Assembly: GCA_964617765.1 (NCBI GenBank) | Contig: CAZTZY010000047.1 | Coordinates: 1 to 23,844, forward strand | Direction of reading: 5' to 3' | Length of the DNA: 23,844 bases | Source: CAZTZY01 sp964617765 | Lineage (GTDB): Bacteria > Pseudomonadota > Gammaproteobacteria > Pseudomonadales > DT-91 | Part shown: piece by piece, positions 1 to 8,448 of the stretch | Layout: each line of letters starts with the position of its first letter | How positions within the stretch are numbered: position 1 is the first letter of the stretch | The notes under the pieces: model-generated | The model's database searches: none | Seen by the model: only the letters and a program-made list of their open reading frames with translations | What the model was told of the DNA's origin: nothing | Position numbers and translations under genes: made by a program

Positions 1-137
1 ATATGCAGAAGTTTACCGAAATAATTATTTAATAAGAATTTTTTTATTTTTTAGATTTTGTGCTAAGGTTATACATGTTAGTTAATGTGTTTAACGATGT
101 TTTAAATATAACTATATGAATAATAATAGGAATTTTT

Positions 138-1202
138 GTGAAAAGCCTGTTTAAAAAGAAGCAAATACCTATTCTGGGGTTGGATATCAGTTCAACTTCG
201 GTCAAATTGCTGGAGTTAAGTCAAGCAGGAAATGGCTTTCGAGTAGAAAGTTATGCTGTTACTGCACTCCCTGCAAATGCCGTTGTTGAAAATAATATCA
301 ATGAGCCTGCCGGAGTTGCCGAAGCAATAAGTAAGGTTATCGATAAAGCCAAAACTAAACTCAAACATGCCGCGGTAGCGGTATCCGGCTCTGCGGTGAT
401 TACTAAAATCATTGATATGCCGGCTGAGCTCAGTGAGGACCAGATGGAGGCTGAAATAGCGAATAGCGCTGAGCAGTACATCCCATTCCCCATTGATGAA
501 GTGGCGCTCGATTTCGAGATTTTAAGGCCAATGCCAGAGCATGAAGATAAGGTAGAGGTTCTTTTGGCAGCGTGTCGTCGCGAAAATATTGATTCCAGAG
601 TGGAAACTCTAGCACTTGCTGATCTTATCGCCAAAGTGGTGGATATTGAGGCGTATGCAATGGAGCGGGCTTTCCAGTTTGTGGTGACTCAGCTCGAAGG
701 GCATGATAGCTCAACTACGGTAGCAGTAGTTGATATCGGCGCTACTATGACTACATTGAGTGTCTTGCAGGGCGGAGAAACCATTTATACCCGTGAACAG
801 TTATTTGGTGGGCGTCAACTTACCGAGGAAATCCAGCGGCGATACGGTTTGTCTATTGAAGAGGCGGGTGTAGCGAAAAAACAAGGCGGATTGCCTGATG
901 ATTATGAATCAGAAGTGCTGGCGCCATTTATGGATGCGGTGGTTCAGCAAATTACAAGATCACTGCAGTTTTTCTTCTCGTCTAGCCAGCATAACGAAGT
1001 TGATTATGTGGTATTAGCCGGGGGTGTGGCTTCAATGACGGGATTGACTAATCTTGTTGAGGATCGATTAGGGACGCCATGTCAAATAGCCAATCCTTTT
1101 GCCAATATGGCAGTTTCATCCAAGGTAAACGCGATGGCGTTAAGTAATGATGCCCCGGCCTTAATGATTGCCTGCGGATTAGCAATGAGGAGTTTTGATT
1201 AA
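138..1202 (+). CDS. pilM: Type IV pilus inner-membrane platform protein PilM (actin-like ATPase)
   Basis: A 354-residue actin-fold protein of the PilM family, which sits on the cytoplasmic face of the inner membrane and binds the N-terminus of PilN to link the pilus motor to the periplasmic alignment complex. Visible features are the first phosphate-binding strand near residues 14-27 (LGLDISSTSVKLLEL), the second actin-type phosphate motif VVDIGATMTTLSVL near 200, and the adenosine motif VLAGGVASMTG near 295-305. No membrane span is seen. The start is GTG at 138, with a weak AGGA-like ribosome site at 128-131. The length matches the family. It is the first gene of pilMNOPQ; its TAA overlaps the pilN ATG by one base. 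The 137 bases upstream are very AT-rich and must hold the operon promoter, but I see no convincing -35/-10 pair there. Confidence 0.95.
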   Translation: MKSLFKKKQIPILGLDISSTSVKLLELSQAGNGFRVESYAVTALPANAVVENNINEPAGVAEAISKVIDKAKTKLKHAAVAVSGSAVITKIIDMPAELSEDQMEAEIANSAEQYIPFPIDEVALDFEILRPMPEHEDKVEVLLAACRRENIDSRVETLALADLIAKVVDIEAYAMERAFQFVVTQLEGHDSSTTVAVVDIGATMTTLSVLQGGETIYTREQLFGGRQLTEEIQRRYGLSIEEAGVAKKQGGLPDDYESEVLAPFMDAVVQQITRSLQFFFSSSQHNEVDYVVLAGGVASMTGLTNLVEDRLGTPCQIANPFANMAVSSKVNAMALSNDAPALMIACGLAMRSFD

Positions 1203-1792
1203 TGGCCACTATCAATCTACTCCCCTGGCGTCAGGAACGCAGGCAGCAATTAAAGAAAGAATTTTTGATCATCTTTGCTGGTTTTGCCGGTGCGGCTGTT
1301 GTTGTTGTTTTACTATGGCAATTAGTATTATCAACGGCAATTTCCACTCAGGAAGCCAGAAATACCTATCTAACGGGTCAGATAAATGAGCTCAATAAGC
1401 AGGTTGCTGAAATTGCAGCGCTAAAAAAACAAAAAGAAGCTTTGGTAAAGCGGATGCAGGTAATTCAAAGCTTGCAGGGTAATAGACCTGAAATTGTACA
1501 TATCTTTGATGAGTTAGTTAGAACATTGCCGGATGGAGTTTATTATACATCAGTGATTCGAAATGGAGCTGGTATTTCATTGTTAGGTACTGCGGAATCC
1601 AATAATCGCGTTTCCAGTTTAATGCGGCAACTTAATGCGTCCGAATGGTTTGCAAACCCTAATTTACGATTGGTGAAAGCCAGTAAAACGGGTCAGCAGG
1701 CGATTGATTTTAGTATGACGGTAAAAATAACTCCTCCTGTACTGATAAAACCAGATGATAGTAAAGTAAATCCCAATAAACGAAAAAAATAA
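1202..1792 (+). CDS. pilN: Type IV pilus alignment protein PilN
   Basis: A 196-residue bitopic inner-membrane protein. The cytoplasmic N-terminus carries INLLPWR (residues 4-10), the conserved PilN motif that docks into PilM. One hydrophobic span follows at about residues 21-44, then a periplasmic helix rich in Lys, Glu and Ala (about 48-90, probable coiled coil) and a small ferredoxin-like domain, the part that pairs with PilO in the family. The C-terminal tail is basic. The ATG overlaps the pilM stop (TAATG), indicating translational coupling. A 24-bp gap separates it from pilO. Confidence 0.95.
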   Translation: MATINLLPWRQERRQQLKKEFLIIFAGFAGAAVVVVLLWQLVLSTAISTQEARNTYLTGQINELNKQVAEIAALKKQKEALVKRMQVIQSLQGNRPEIVHIFDELVRTLPDGVYYTSVIRNGAGISLLGTAESNNRVSSLMRQLNASEWFANPNLRLVKASKTGQQAIDFSMTVKITPPVLIKPDDSKVNPNKRKK

Positions 1793-1816
1793 GTTACTTG
1801 AGGTTGGTGTTCAAAA

Positions 1817-2485
1817 ATGGCTTTTCCCGATCAAATAAAATCATTACAAGAACAAATGCAGGGTTTCGATGTTAGCGAGTTATCGCTCGAGAATATTGGG
1901 GCATGGCCAGTACTTATCAAAATTCTGGTGTGGATTGTGGTTTTCGTAGGAATAATTTTCGCAGGTTATAAATTCCTGATTAGTCCATTGCAAGCTACTC
2001 AAGCCGTAGCTATAGAAAAAGAAGTTACATTAAAAAAACAATTTGAAGACAAGGCTTTTCAGGCAGCTAATCTTATTGCTTATAGGAAGCAAATGGTTGA
2101 AATGAAGGAATCATTTGGCGCATTAATAAGCCAGTTGCCGAGTGATACAGAAGTTCCAGGGCTGTTAGAAGATATTAGCAACAGAGGTTCCGCTAGCGGT
2201 TTGACTTTTAATGCAATCACTCTGCAGCGAGAGACTTCCCGTGAATTCTACATACAATTACCTATTAAAATTCAGGCGAAGGGTTCTTTTCATGATATGG
2301 GAGCGTTTGTTAGTGGTGTGGCTAGTCTCCCAAGAATTGTAACCTTGACCAACTTCTCCATTAAGCCGAAAGGCAGGAGAGGGGATAGTTCTAACTTACA
2401 ACTTGATATTACAGCGAGTACTTATCGATATAAGGGTGAAAGTGGTAAAGGTGGGAAAAATAAAAAGAAAGGTAAAAAGAAATGA
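1817..2485 (+). CDS. pilO: Type IV pilus alignment protein PilO
   Basis: A 222-residue inner-membrane protein with the same architecture as PilN: a short cytoplasmic segment, a membrane span at about residues 31-51, a periplasmic coiled-coil helix (about 57-100) and a C-terminal ferredoxin-like fold. By family knowledge it forms PilN/PilO heterodimers that bind PilP. The protein ends in an unusually lysine- and glycine-rich tail (last ~16 residues, KGGKNKKKGKKK), encoded by an A-rich stretch. The stop TGA overlaps the pilP ATG (ATGA, 2482-2485), so the two are translationally coupled. Confidence 0.94.
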   Translation: MAFPDQIKSLQEQMQGFDVSELSLENIGAWPVLIKILVWIVVFVGIIFAGYKFLISPLQATQAVAIEKEVTLKKQFEDKAFQAANLIAYRKQMVEMKESFGALISQLPSDTEVPGLLEDISNRGSASGLTFNAITLQRETSREFYIQLPIKIQAKGSFHDMGAFVSGVASLPRIVTLTNFSIKPKGRRGDSSNLQLDITASTYRYKGESGKGGKNKKKGKKK

Positions 2486-3003
2486 ACATAAAAAAATATA
2501 GTTTACTATTTTGTGTTTTTTTTCTAGCCTCATGCGGTTCCGATAACTTTGATGACTTGCATGCCTTTATGGCGGAAGTCAAGGCAACGCCAGGTGGTCG
2601 TATAGAGCCAGTGCCTACTTTTGCTCCGTATAAGCCTTTTGATTATAGTGCCACTTCTTTTCGTGCGCCTTTTGACAGGCCAGTAGTAGTTAAGGCAGAG
2701 GATATAGCTGCTTCAGCAACGGTTGATCCGCCATCCACTACCCGTCCTAAAGAATTGCTTGAGCAGGTCAGTATTGAAAGTTTGCGTATGGTCGGTACAT
2801 TTGAAAAAGATTCACAATTATGGGCATTGTTAAGAGATGGTCAAAGGAATATATACCCGGTTAAAAATGGTAATTATATTGGAAGAAACCATGGAAAGAT
2901 CGTGGCAACATCCACTACCTATATTCAAGTTGTAGAAGTTATTTCAAATGGCGCTAATGGCTGGGTAGAACGACCACGTGTTCTTGAGCTTAAGGAAAGA
3001 TGA
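2482..3003 (+). CDS. pilP: Type IV pilus assembly lipoprotein PilP
   Basis: A 173-residue lipoprotein. A lipoprotein signal peptide is evident: basic start, hydrophobic core and lipobox LASC with the acylated cysteine at residue 18. A flexible proline-rich linker (about 40-85) leads to a compact beta domain containing SLRMVGTFEKDSQLWALLRDG and the VKNGNYIGRNHGKIV turn near 130-145, typical of PilP/PilQ-interaction domains (the HR-domain fold shared with GspC). In the family, PilP anchors in the inner membrane, binds PilN/PilO and contacts the N0 domain of PilQ. It starts inside the pilO stop. A 65-bp gap follows before pilQ, the largest gap in the pil block. Confidence 0.94.
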   Translation: MNIKKYSLLFCVFFLASCGSDNFDDLHAFMAEVKATPGGRIEPVPTFAPYKPFDYSATSFRAPFDRPVVVKAEDIAASATVDPPSTTRPKELLEQVSIESLRMVGTFEKDSQLWALLRDGQRNIYPVKNGNYIGRNHGKIVATSTTYIQVVEVISNGANGWVERPRVLELKER

Positions 3004-3068
3004 GCGGTGATAATAAATATGTTAGCTAAAAAGAATGAAACATTTGCCTATGCGTTTGGAGTTTTCAG

Positions 3069-5153
3069 ATGAGTAATTATAAATACCTGTTACTGAGTTT
3101 TTTAGCGTTTGCATTCCCTGCATTTGCAAGCGTCAATTTGACAGATGTCAAATTTAATTCCATGCCTGGCTCCAAGGTTGAATTGCAATTTGATTTTGAT
3201 GCTGCCCCACCATCACCCAAAGCCTATACGATTGAAAGCCCGGCAAGAATTGCATTGGATCTAGAGCAAGTAACTTCTACCTTGAAACAAAAAAAATATA
3301 CGCTGGATTTAGGTAATGCGCAGAGTGTGATTGTAGTGGGGTCGGGTGACAGGACTCGGGTCATTATTAATCTTGTTGAGCTGACAAAATATGAAACCCG
3401 CGTTGAAGGTAATTCGTTAATTGTTACTGTGGGTGATGATGGCATTAAAGATTATCTAAAGTCTGCTCCGACCCAACTGGAAGAAAAGGTCAGTAAAAAA
3501 TCGATTTCCGCAATTAAAAGTGTCGATTTCCGCAGGGGTGAAAATAATGAAGGCCGCTTAATTGTAGAGCTGACCAATCCTAATATAAATGTTGACTCAC
3601 ATGTTGAAGGTAAATTTATCAAATTAACTTTTGAGCAAACCACATTGCCTGAAGATTTGCGCCTGAGCTATGATGTTTCTGATTTTGCTACCCCGGTGAT
3701 GATGGTTAACGCCAATGAGGTTGAGGGTAGTACGCAAATTGATATTGAGCCTTCTGGAGAGTATGAGTATCTGGCATATCAAACGGATAATACTTATGTA
3801 TTAACGGTAAAACCCTTGACGCAAGCAGAAATTGAAGCAAAAGAAACGGAATTTGAATTTGTCGGGGATAAGTTATCATTGAATTTCCAAGACATCGAAA
3901 TTCGCGCGGTGTTGCAATTAATAGCTGATTTTACCGATCTTAATTTGGTGGCCAGTGATTCGGTCAGGGGAAAAATAACCCTCAGATTACAGAACGTTCC
4001 TTGGGATCAAGCGCTTGATCTAATTCTTAAAACCAAAGGACTCGATCAAAGACAAGATGGAAATATCTTGCTAGTTGCCCCTGCCAGGGAAATCGCAAAA
4101 CAAGAAAGACAAAAAATCACTACTGTAAAACAGTTGCAAGAACTGGCACCATTGCAAACTGAATTTATTCGAATTAAATATGCTGATGCCAAAGACATAT
4201 ATGATTTGTTAACCAAGAAGCCAACAGGTTCTGGTGGCGGGGCAAAAAACAGTTTAATTTCAGCAAGGGCTTCTGTTGTTGTTGATGCCAGAACTAACTC
4301 TCTGTTAGTGACTGAAACGGCAGCCAAAATGGATGAAATCCGTAAATTAATGGCCTTGATTGATGTACCTATTCGTCAGGTTTTAATTGAAGCCCGTATT
4401 GTCGTTGCCAGCTCCGATGAGACATCAAAATTAGGTGTGCAATGGGGTGGTCAATCAGCAGGTTCAGAGAAAAAAGGCTCCTGGATTGCTACGGGGGGGC
4501 AGAAAGCCACTGTTGGCATCTATAACAATTTTGTCGAAGGTACAGACGATACAATTCCTTTAGAGAGTATTGTGGATCTAGGTGTGAATGATATTGGTTC
4601 AACACATCTTAATATGGGATTTATTAATGTAGGAGGTTCGAACTTTTTGGATCTCGAATTATCGGCATTGGAGTCCAGTGGTAATGGTGAAATTGTATCG
4701 CAACCTAAGATTATCACAGGCGATAAACAGGCAGCCAGTATCAAGTCAGGCGTGAGCGTACCCTATCAGGCATCTGCGCCAAATGGCGCATCTACTACTG
4801 CATTTATTGAAGCCACACTGGAATTGAAAGTTACACCAAATATTACTCCAGATGACAGGGTGATTATGGAGCTGGATATTAAACAAGATGCTTTAGGTGC
4901 AACCAGTGTTAATGGTGTACCAACCATTGATACCACGGCAATTAAAACCAAGGTATTAGTGAGTAATGGAGAAACGGTAGTATTAGGCGGGATCTTCCAG
5001 TCAACTGATTTGCTGAGTGAGACGAAAACTCCATTTTTTGGTGATATTCCCTATATTGGCAGACTGTTCAAACGGACATCAAAAATTCAGGACAAAACGG
5101 AAATCCTGATTTTTATCACCCCTCGAATTCTGGCAGATACGTTAGTTCAATAA
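3069..5153 (+). CDS. pilQ: Type IV pilus secretin PilQ
   Basis: A 694-residue outer-membrane secretin, the channel for the pilus fibre. A Sec signal peptide ends at FPAFA|S (residues 16-21). Two AMIN-type peptidoglycan-binding domains follow (about 24-120 and 146-250), then the STN/N0 domain (about 264-335, LSLNFQDIEIRAVLQLIADF), an N1/KH-like domain (about 360-432, ending in DARTNSLLVTETAAKMDEI) and the C-terminal secretin domain (about 437-690) with the VPYQASAP turn and the conserved LGGIFQ...TKTPFFGDIPYIGRLF region. Length and order match gammaproteobacterial PilQ. A GGAG ribosome site lies at 3058-3061. The stop overlaps the aroK ATG (TAATG). Confidence 0.96.
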   Translation: MSNYKYLLLSFLAFAFPAFASVNLTDVKFNSMPGSKVELQFDFDAAPPSPKAYTIESPARIALDLEQVTSTLKQKKYTLDLGNAQSVIVVGSGDRTRVIINLVELTKYETRVEGNSLIVTVGDDGIKDYLKSAPTQLEEKVSKKSISAIKSVDFRRGENNEGRLIVELTNPNINVDSHVEGKFIKLTFEQTTLPEDLRLSYDVSDFATPVMMVNANEVEGSTQIDIEPSGEYEYLAYQTDNTYVLTVKPLTQAEIEAKETEFEFVGDKLSLNFQDIEIRAVLQLIADFTDLNLVASDSVRGKITLRLQNVPWDQALDLILKTKGLDQRQDGNILLVAPAREIAKQERQKITTVKQLQELAPLQTEFIRIKYADAKDIYDLLTKKPTGSGGGAKNSLISARASVVVDARTNSLLVTETAAKMDEIRKLMALIDVPIRQVLIEARIVVASSDETSKLGVQWGGQSAGSEKKGSWIATGGQKATVGIYNNFVEGTDDTIPLESIVDLGVNDIGSTHLNMGFINVGGSNFLDLELSALESSGNGEIVSQPKIITGDKQAASIKSGVSVPYQASAPNGASTTAFIEATLELKVTPNITPDDRVIMELDIKQDALGATSVNGVPTIDTTAIKTKVLVSNGETVVLGGIFQSTDLLSETKTPFFGDIPYIGRLFKRTSKIQDKTEILIFITPRILADTLVQ

Positions 5154-5668
5154 TGTCTTCAAGTTTGATTCTTGTCGGTCCCATGGGGGCCGGCAAGACC
5201 ACCATTGGCCGTATGCTTTCTCAAGAGCTACGTTTGCCCTTTAAAGATATTGATCATATCATCGCAGAAAAAGCTGGTGCAGATATCCCGTGGATATTCC
5301 ATGTTGAAGGTGAGGAAGGCTTCCGCAAGAGAGAGCATCAGGTGCTAGAGGAGGTCTTGGCCGGTGAACCTGCTGTTATCGCGACGGGAGGTGGGGTAGT
5401 AGTTAAAGAAGAAAATCGTCAGTTATTGTCTCAAGTACCCTGCGTTGTATTTCTCAATGCTTCTGTCGAGCAGCAATTTTTTCGGACAGTGAAGGATAAA
5501 AACCGCCCTTTGCTGCAAAAAGATGATCCAAGATCAGTGTTAATAGAGCTAATGAAAATCAGAGAGCCGCTTTATCGGGAAGTGGCTGATTTTGTTATTG
5601 ATACGGATCAGTCAAAACCCAAAGGAGTGGTGAATGCAATTCTGGATTACTGGAAAAAACATTCCTAG
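5153..5668 (+). CDS. aroK: Shikimate kinase
   Basis: A 171-residue P-loop kinase that phosphorylates shikimate to shikimate-3-phosphate in the cytoplasm. Visible: Walker A GPMGAGKTT (residues 9-17), shikimate-binding Asp34 (DIDHII), the family signature ADIPWIFHVEGEEGFRKRE with Arg58, the GGG of the Walker-B-like loop at 79-81, the LID Arg118 (KNRPLL) and Arg137 (REPLYRE). Its ATG overlaps the pilQ stop by one base, so translation is coupled to pilQ, as is common in gammaproteobacterial pilMNOPQ-aroKB loci. AroK and AroL cannot be separated on sequence alone; the context favours aroK. Confidence 0.96.
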   Translation: MSSSLILVGPMGAGKTTIGRMLSQELRLPFKDIDHIIAEKAGADIPWIFHVEGEEGFRKREHQVLEEVLAGEPAVIATGGGVVVKEENRQLLSQVPCVVFLNASVEQQFFRTVKDKNRPLLQKDDPRSVLIELMKIREPLYREVADFVIDTDQSKPKGVVNAILDYWKKHS

Positions 5669-5709
5669 AACTCTACAATTCCCTTTATCAATCTTTTGTC
5701 AGAACCACT

Positions 5710-6789
5710 ATGAAAATCACGGTTAATCTTGGTGCTAGAACATACCCTATTTATATTGGGGCAGGTTATCTTTCGGATGTGACTCTATTAGACGAATTAA
5801 TCTCGGGCAGAAAGATTTGTATTGTGACTAATACGACAGTTGCTCCATTATATTTAAATCAGGTTAAAGAATTGCTGGGTCGAGAGGTCGATGCTGTTGT
5901 GATCCTTGAGGATGGGGAGCAATTTAAAACATTGGCTACGATCGAAAAAATTTTCGATGGCGCTTTGCAAGCAAAGCTCAATAGAAGCAGCTTTATGATA
6001 GCGTTAGGTGGGGGAGTCATAGGCGATATGACGGGATTTGCTGCAGCTTGTTATCAAAGGGGGATTGATTTTATACAAATACCTACCACGCTTTTGTCTC
6101 AGGTTGATTCATCAGTAGGCGGTAAAACCGGTGTTAACCATCCATTGGGAAAAAATATGATCGGGGCATTCCATCAGCCCAGGTCTGTGATAATAGATAC
6201 TAACACATTGAATACTCTGCCAGAGCGAGAGTTAGCGGCAGGTATTGCCGAGGTCATCAAGTATGGCCTTATTGCAGACCCTTTATTTTTCGAATGGCTT
6301 GAAAAAAATGTCAATCAATTGCATCAGAGATCTGGCGAGGCTTTAACATATGCGATTCAGAGGTCATGTGAAATAAAAGCCAAGATTGTTGCAGAAGATG
6401 AGTATGAAACAACAGGGCTTCGAGCGGTACTGAATTTAGGGCACACGTTTGGACATGCTATTGAGACCCAACAAGGCTATGGTTCGTGGTTGCATGGCGA
6501 GGCCGTTGCGGTTGGGATGATAATGGCAGTTGATCTTTCATATCGATTGGGTTGGGTGTCTGTTGATATCTTAAATCGTACAAGAAGTTTGATAAAACAA
6601 GTTCAACTGCCTATTACTGCACCTAAAGAAATGACAGTGGATGATTTTATCCAGGCCATGGCAATTGATAAAAAAAATGTGCAAGGCCAGATTCGATTGG
6701 TATTGCTGAAAAATTTGGGGGAACCCATCGTTACTCAGGATTTTAATCTTGAGCTCATGAAAGCGGTAATCGGCGATAATATTGAATAA
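5710..6789 (+). CDS. aroB: 3-dehydroquinate synthase
   Basis: A 359-residue NAD- and metal-dependent enzyme converting DAHP to 3-dehydroquinate, the second step of the shikimate pathway. Seen: the glycine-rich NAD motif GGGVIGDMTGFAA (about 100-112), PTTLLSQVDSSVGGKTGVNH (125-144) with its substrate lysines, and the metal ligands Glu181 (IAEVIKYG), His245 (LNLGHTFGHAIE) and His262 (LHGEAVAVGM), at the spacing expected for the family. Length is normal. It lies 41 bp after aroK. No clear Shine-Dalgarno sequence precedes the ATG, but the start is fixed by homology (MKITVNLGARTYPIYIG). Confidence 0.96.
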   Translation: MKITVNLGARTYPIYIGAGYLSDVTLLDELISGRKICIVTNTTVAPLYLNQVKELLGREVDAVVILEDGEQFKTLATIEKIFDGALQAKLNRSSFMIALGGGVIGDMTGFAAACYQRGIDFIQIPTTLLSQVDSSVGGKTGVNHPLGKNMIGAFHQPRSVIIDTNTLNTLPERELAAGIAEVIKYGLIADPLFFEWLEKNVNQLHQRSGEALTYAIQRSCEIKAKIVAEDEYETTGLRAVLNLGHTFGHAIETQQGYGSWLHGEAVAVGMIMAVDLSYRLGWVSVDILNRTRSLIKQVQLPITAPKEMTVDDFIQAMAIDKKNVQGQIRLVLLKNLGEPIVTQDFNLELMKAVIGDNIE

Positions 6790-6881
6790 ATATTTGTGTT
6801 AGATATTTTAAGTGTTAATTATGCTATTCAATGGGATGGTATATTTCCCACATATTCAGAAGCTTTAATAGAGAAAATTGT

Positions 6882-7946
6882 ATGTCCCCGTTAAAAAATG
6901 ATCGTTTTTTAAAAGCTTTAATGAAAGAGCCTGTCGATTGTACACCAGTATGGATGATGCGTCAGGCCGGTCGATATTTGCCAGAGTATCGCGCAACGAG
7001 AAACAAGGCAGGGAGCTTCATGGATTTATGCATGAATCCTGAATTGGCTTGTGAGGTGACTTTGCAGCCGTTGGAGCGATACCCTCTTGATGCAGCAATA
7101 CTTTTCTCGGATATTCTGACTATACCTGATGCGTTAGGCCTTGGATTGTATTTTGAAGAAGGGGAAGGACCTAAGTTCAAGAAAACAGTGCGTACCCAGA
7201 GCGATATCAATGCATTGAAAGATATTAAGGCCGCGGATGATTTATCTTATGTTATGAATGCAGTAAAAACGATTCGACGAGAGTTAAATGGGCGGGTGCC
7301 TCTGATAGGGTTTTCTGGAAGCCCATGGACTCTCGCTACCTATATGGTTGAAGGCGGTTCCAGTAAGGACTTTCGTGCAGCAAAAACTATGGCCTATAAC
7401 CAGCCTGAATTAATGCATCAATTACTCGATCTATTGGCGAATTGTGTTATTGATTATTTAAACGAACAGATTCGTTCAGGCGCGCAAGCAGTACAGATAT
7501 TTGATACCTGGGGCGGCGCGTTAAGTGCAGATGCCTACCAAAAATTCTCATTAAGGTATATGGATAAAATAGTTAATGGATTGATCAGGGAGAATGATGG
7601 CCGTAAAGTTCCGGTGATACTCTTCACCAAGAATGGTGGTTTATGGCTAGAGTCTATTGCCAATACAGGATGTGATGCTGTTGGATTGGACTGGACTATC
7701 AGTCTTTCTGAGGCGCGTCGTCGAGTGGGGGATAAGGTTACATTACAGGGCAATATGGATCCGACTATGCTTTACGCGTCACATAAAATCATTCGTGATG
7801 AAGTTGGCAGAATTCTCGCTGAGTATGGTGTAGGCTCTGGTCATGTATTCAATCTTGGGCATGGTATTACTCCTGAAGTTGATCCTGAAAGTGCGGGAGT
7901 TTTTATAAATGCTGTGCATGAATTATCGGCACAATATCATCAGTAG
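6882..7946 (+). CDS. hemE: Uroporphyrinogen decarboxylase
   Basis: A 354-residue cytoplasmic TIM-barrel enzyme that decarboxylates uroporphyrinogen III to coproporphyrinogen III in heme synthesis. The signature VWMMRQAGRYLPEYR (residues 23-37) carries the substrate-binding Arg27 and Arg31. FSDILTIPDALGLG contains the catalytic Asp77, GFSGSPWTLATYMVEGG contains Tyr154, and FDTWGG and LQGNMDP follow. The frame is open from 6831, but I place the start at ATG 6882, because the product then begins like other HemE proteins (MSPLKNDRFLKAL) and has the usual length; a GAGA stretch lies 8 bases upstream. The gap to aroB is 92 bp, so it may be co-transcribed or have its own weak promoter. The damX gene often found after aroB is absent here. 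Confidence 0.96.
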   Translation: MSPLKNDRFLKALMKEPVDCTPVWMMRQAGRYLPEYRATRNKAGSFMDLCMNPELACEVTLQPLERYPLDAAILFSDILTIPDALGLGLYFEEGEGPKFKKTVRTQSDINALKDIKAADDLSYVMNAVKTIRRELNGRVPLIGFSGSPWTLATYMVEGGSSKDFRAAKTMAYNQPELMHQLLDLLANCVIDYLNEQIRSGAQAVQIFDTWGGALSADAYQKFSLRYMDKIVNGLIRENDGRKVPVILFTKNGGLWLESIANTGCDAVGLDWTISLSEARRRVGDKVTLQGNMDPTMLYASHKIIRDEVGRILAEYGVGSGHVFNLGHGITPEVDPESAGVFINAVHELSAQYHQ

Positions 7947-8013
7947 ATATGATATTAGTGTTAAATTATCAGCTTATAGATAGAGTTGAATTGAGGATAA
8001 ACAAAAACTTATA

Positions 8014-8034
8014 AAGGCGAACAATTTTCGCCTT
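8014..8034 (-). terminator. Hairpin, probable terminator of the small exported-protein gene
   Basis: A perfect 8-bp stem, AAGGCGAA (8014-8021) pairing with TTCGCCTT (8027-8034), with a 5-base loop. Read on the minus strand the stem is followed by a TATAAGTTTTTGTT tract, a modest U-run; on the plus strand it is followed by AAAGGGG. It therefore suits the minus-strand gene at 8087-8392 better than hemE. Confidence 0.45.
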
Positions 8035-8086
8035 AAAGGGGAAGACATGTTCAATTCAGTAACGTCCCCAAGTTACATTGTAAGCC

Positions 8087-8392
8087 TTACTGGGTAACGA
8101 CAGTTTTGCCCCAGTCTAGTTGAGCGTAAAGATCATCAACATATTTATCGTCTTCAGGATGGTCAAGACGGCTTACCATCGCAGTATGAAAATCGGTTGA
8201 AACCATGGCTCTCAAACATTCATTCTTTAAAAGGAACGCAGGTATAGCCTTATAGTTTTCAGTATTTGCCGCATAATTCTTCCACAGATTTACCATATCT
8301 GCTGGGCATGGATCAACCTGCTTTTCAGCAAGAACGCAGAAGCTTGAAAACGATAAAACCATTGGAATTGTTGCTTTGAATATTTTGTTCAT
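8087..8392 (-). CDS. Small predicted exported protein, unknown function
   Basis: A 101-residue protein I do not recognise. Residues 1-22 form a Sec-type signal peptide (basic start, hydrophobic core, probable cleavage after LA at 21-22). The mature part is about 79 residues, mostly polar and helical in character, and contains exactly two cysteines (Cys29 and Cys59), which could form one disulfide in the periplasm. The cysteine at position 19 sits in a poor lipobox context (Phe at -1), so a lipoprotein is unlikely. Translation signals are excellent: AAGGAGG at 8407-8401, 8 bases before ATG. It is a monocistronic unit with its own promoter overlapped by a perfect palindrome. The sequence shows a regulated small secreted protein; the function is open. 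Confidence 0.8.
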   Translation of the reverse strand: MNKIFKATIPMVLSFSSFCVLAEKQVDPCPADMVNLWKNYAANTENYKAIPAFLLKNECLRAMVSTDFHTAMVSRLDHPEDDKYVDDLYAQLDWGKTVVTQ

Positions 8393-8410
8393 ATAAAAAT
8401 CCTCCTTATC

Positions 8411-8427
8411 TGTATATTAAATATACA
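8411..8427. promoter_or_regulatory. 17-bp palindrome over the -10 box, operator-like
   Basis: TGTATATTAAATATACA: two perfect 8-base arms around a single central base. It covers the -10 box and the presumed transcription start of the minus-strand gene, the classic position for a repressor operator. The half-site (TGTATA) recalls TetR/GntR-type operators, but the regulator cannot be named from this window. Confidence 0.5.
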
Positions 8428-8448
8428 ACCATTTCCTCGAATTGTGAA
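8420..8448 (-). promoter_or_regulatory. Sigma70-type promoter of the small exported-protein gene
   Basis: On the minus strand, -35 TTCACA (8448-8443), a 17-bp spacer and -10 TATATT (8425-8420), each 5 of 6 matches to consensus. Transcription would start near 8413, just ahead of the AAGGAGG ribosome site. Confidence 0.6.

Noticed and set aside
6831..6881. Upstream in-frame ATG giving a 371-residue HemE
   Set aside because: The extra 17 residues are not found in HemE proteins, and the ATG at 6882 gives the family length and N-terminus.
8047..8097. 16-codon plus-strand ORF after AAGGGGAAG
   Set aside because: It runs into the 3' end of the minus-strand gene just after a hairpin; too short and without other support.
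8410..8427. SOS (LexA) box at CTGTATATTAAATATACA
   Set aside because: The LexA site needs CTGT-N8-ACAG. Here CTGT and the matching ACA are 11 bases apart and the last base is A, so the spacing is wrong despite the look of the half-site.
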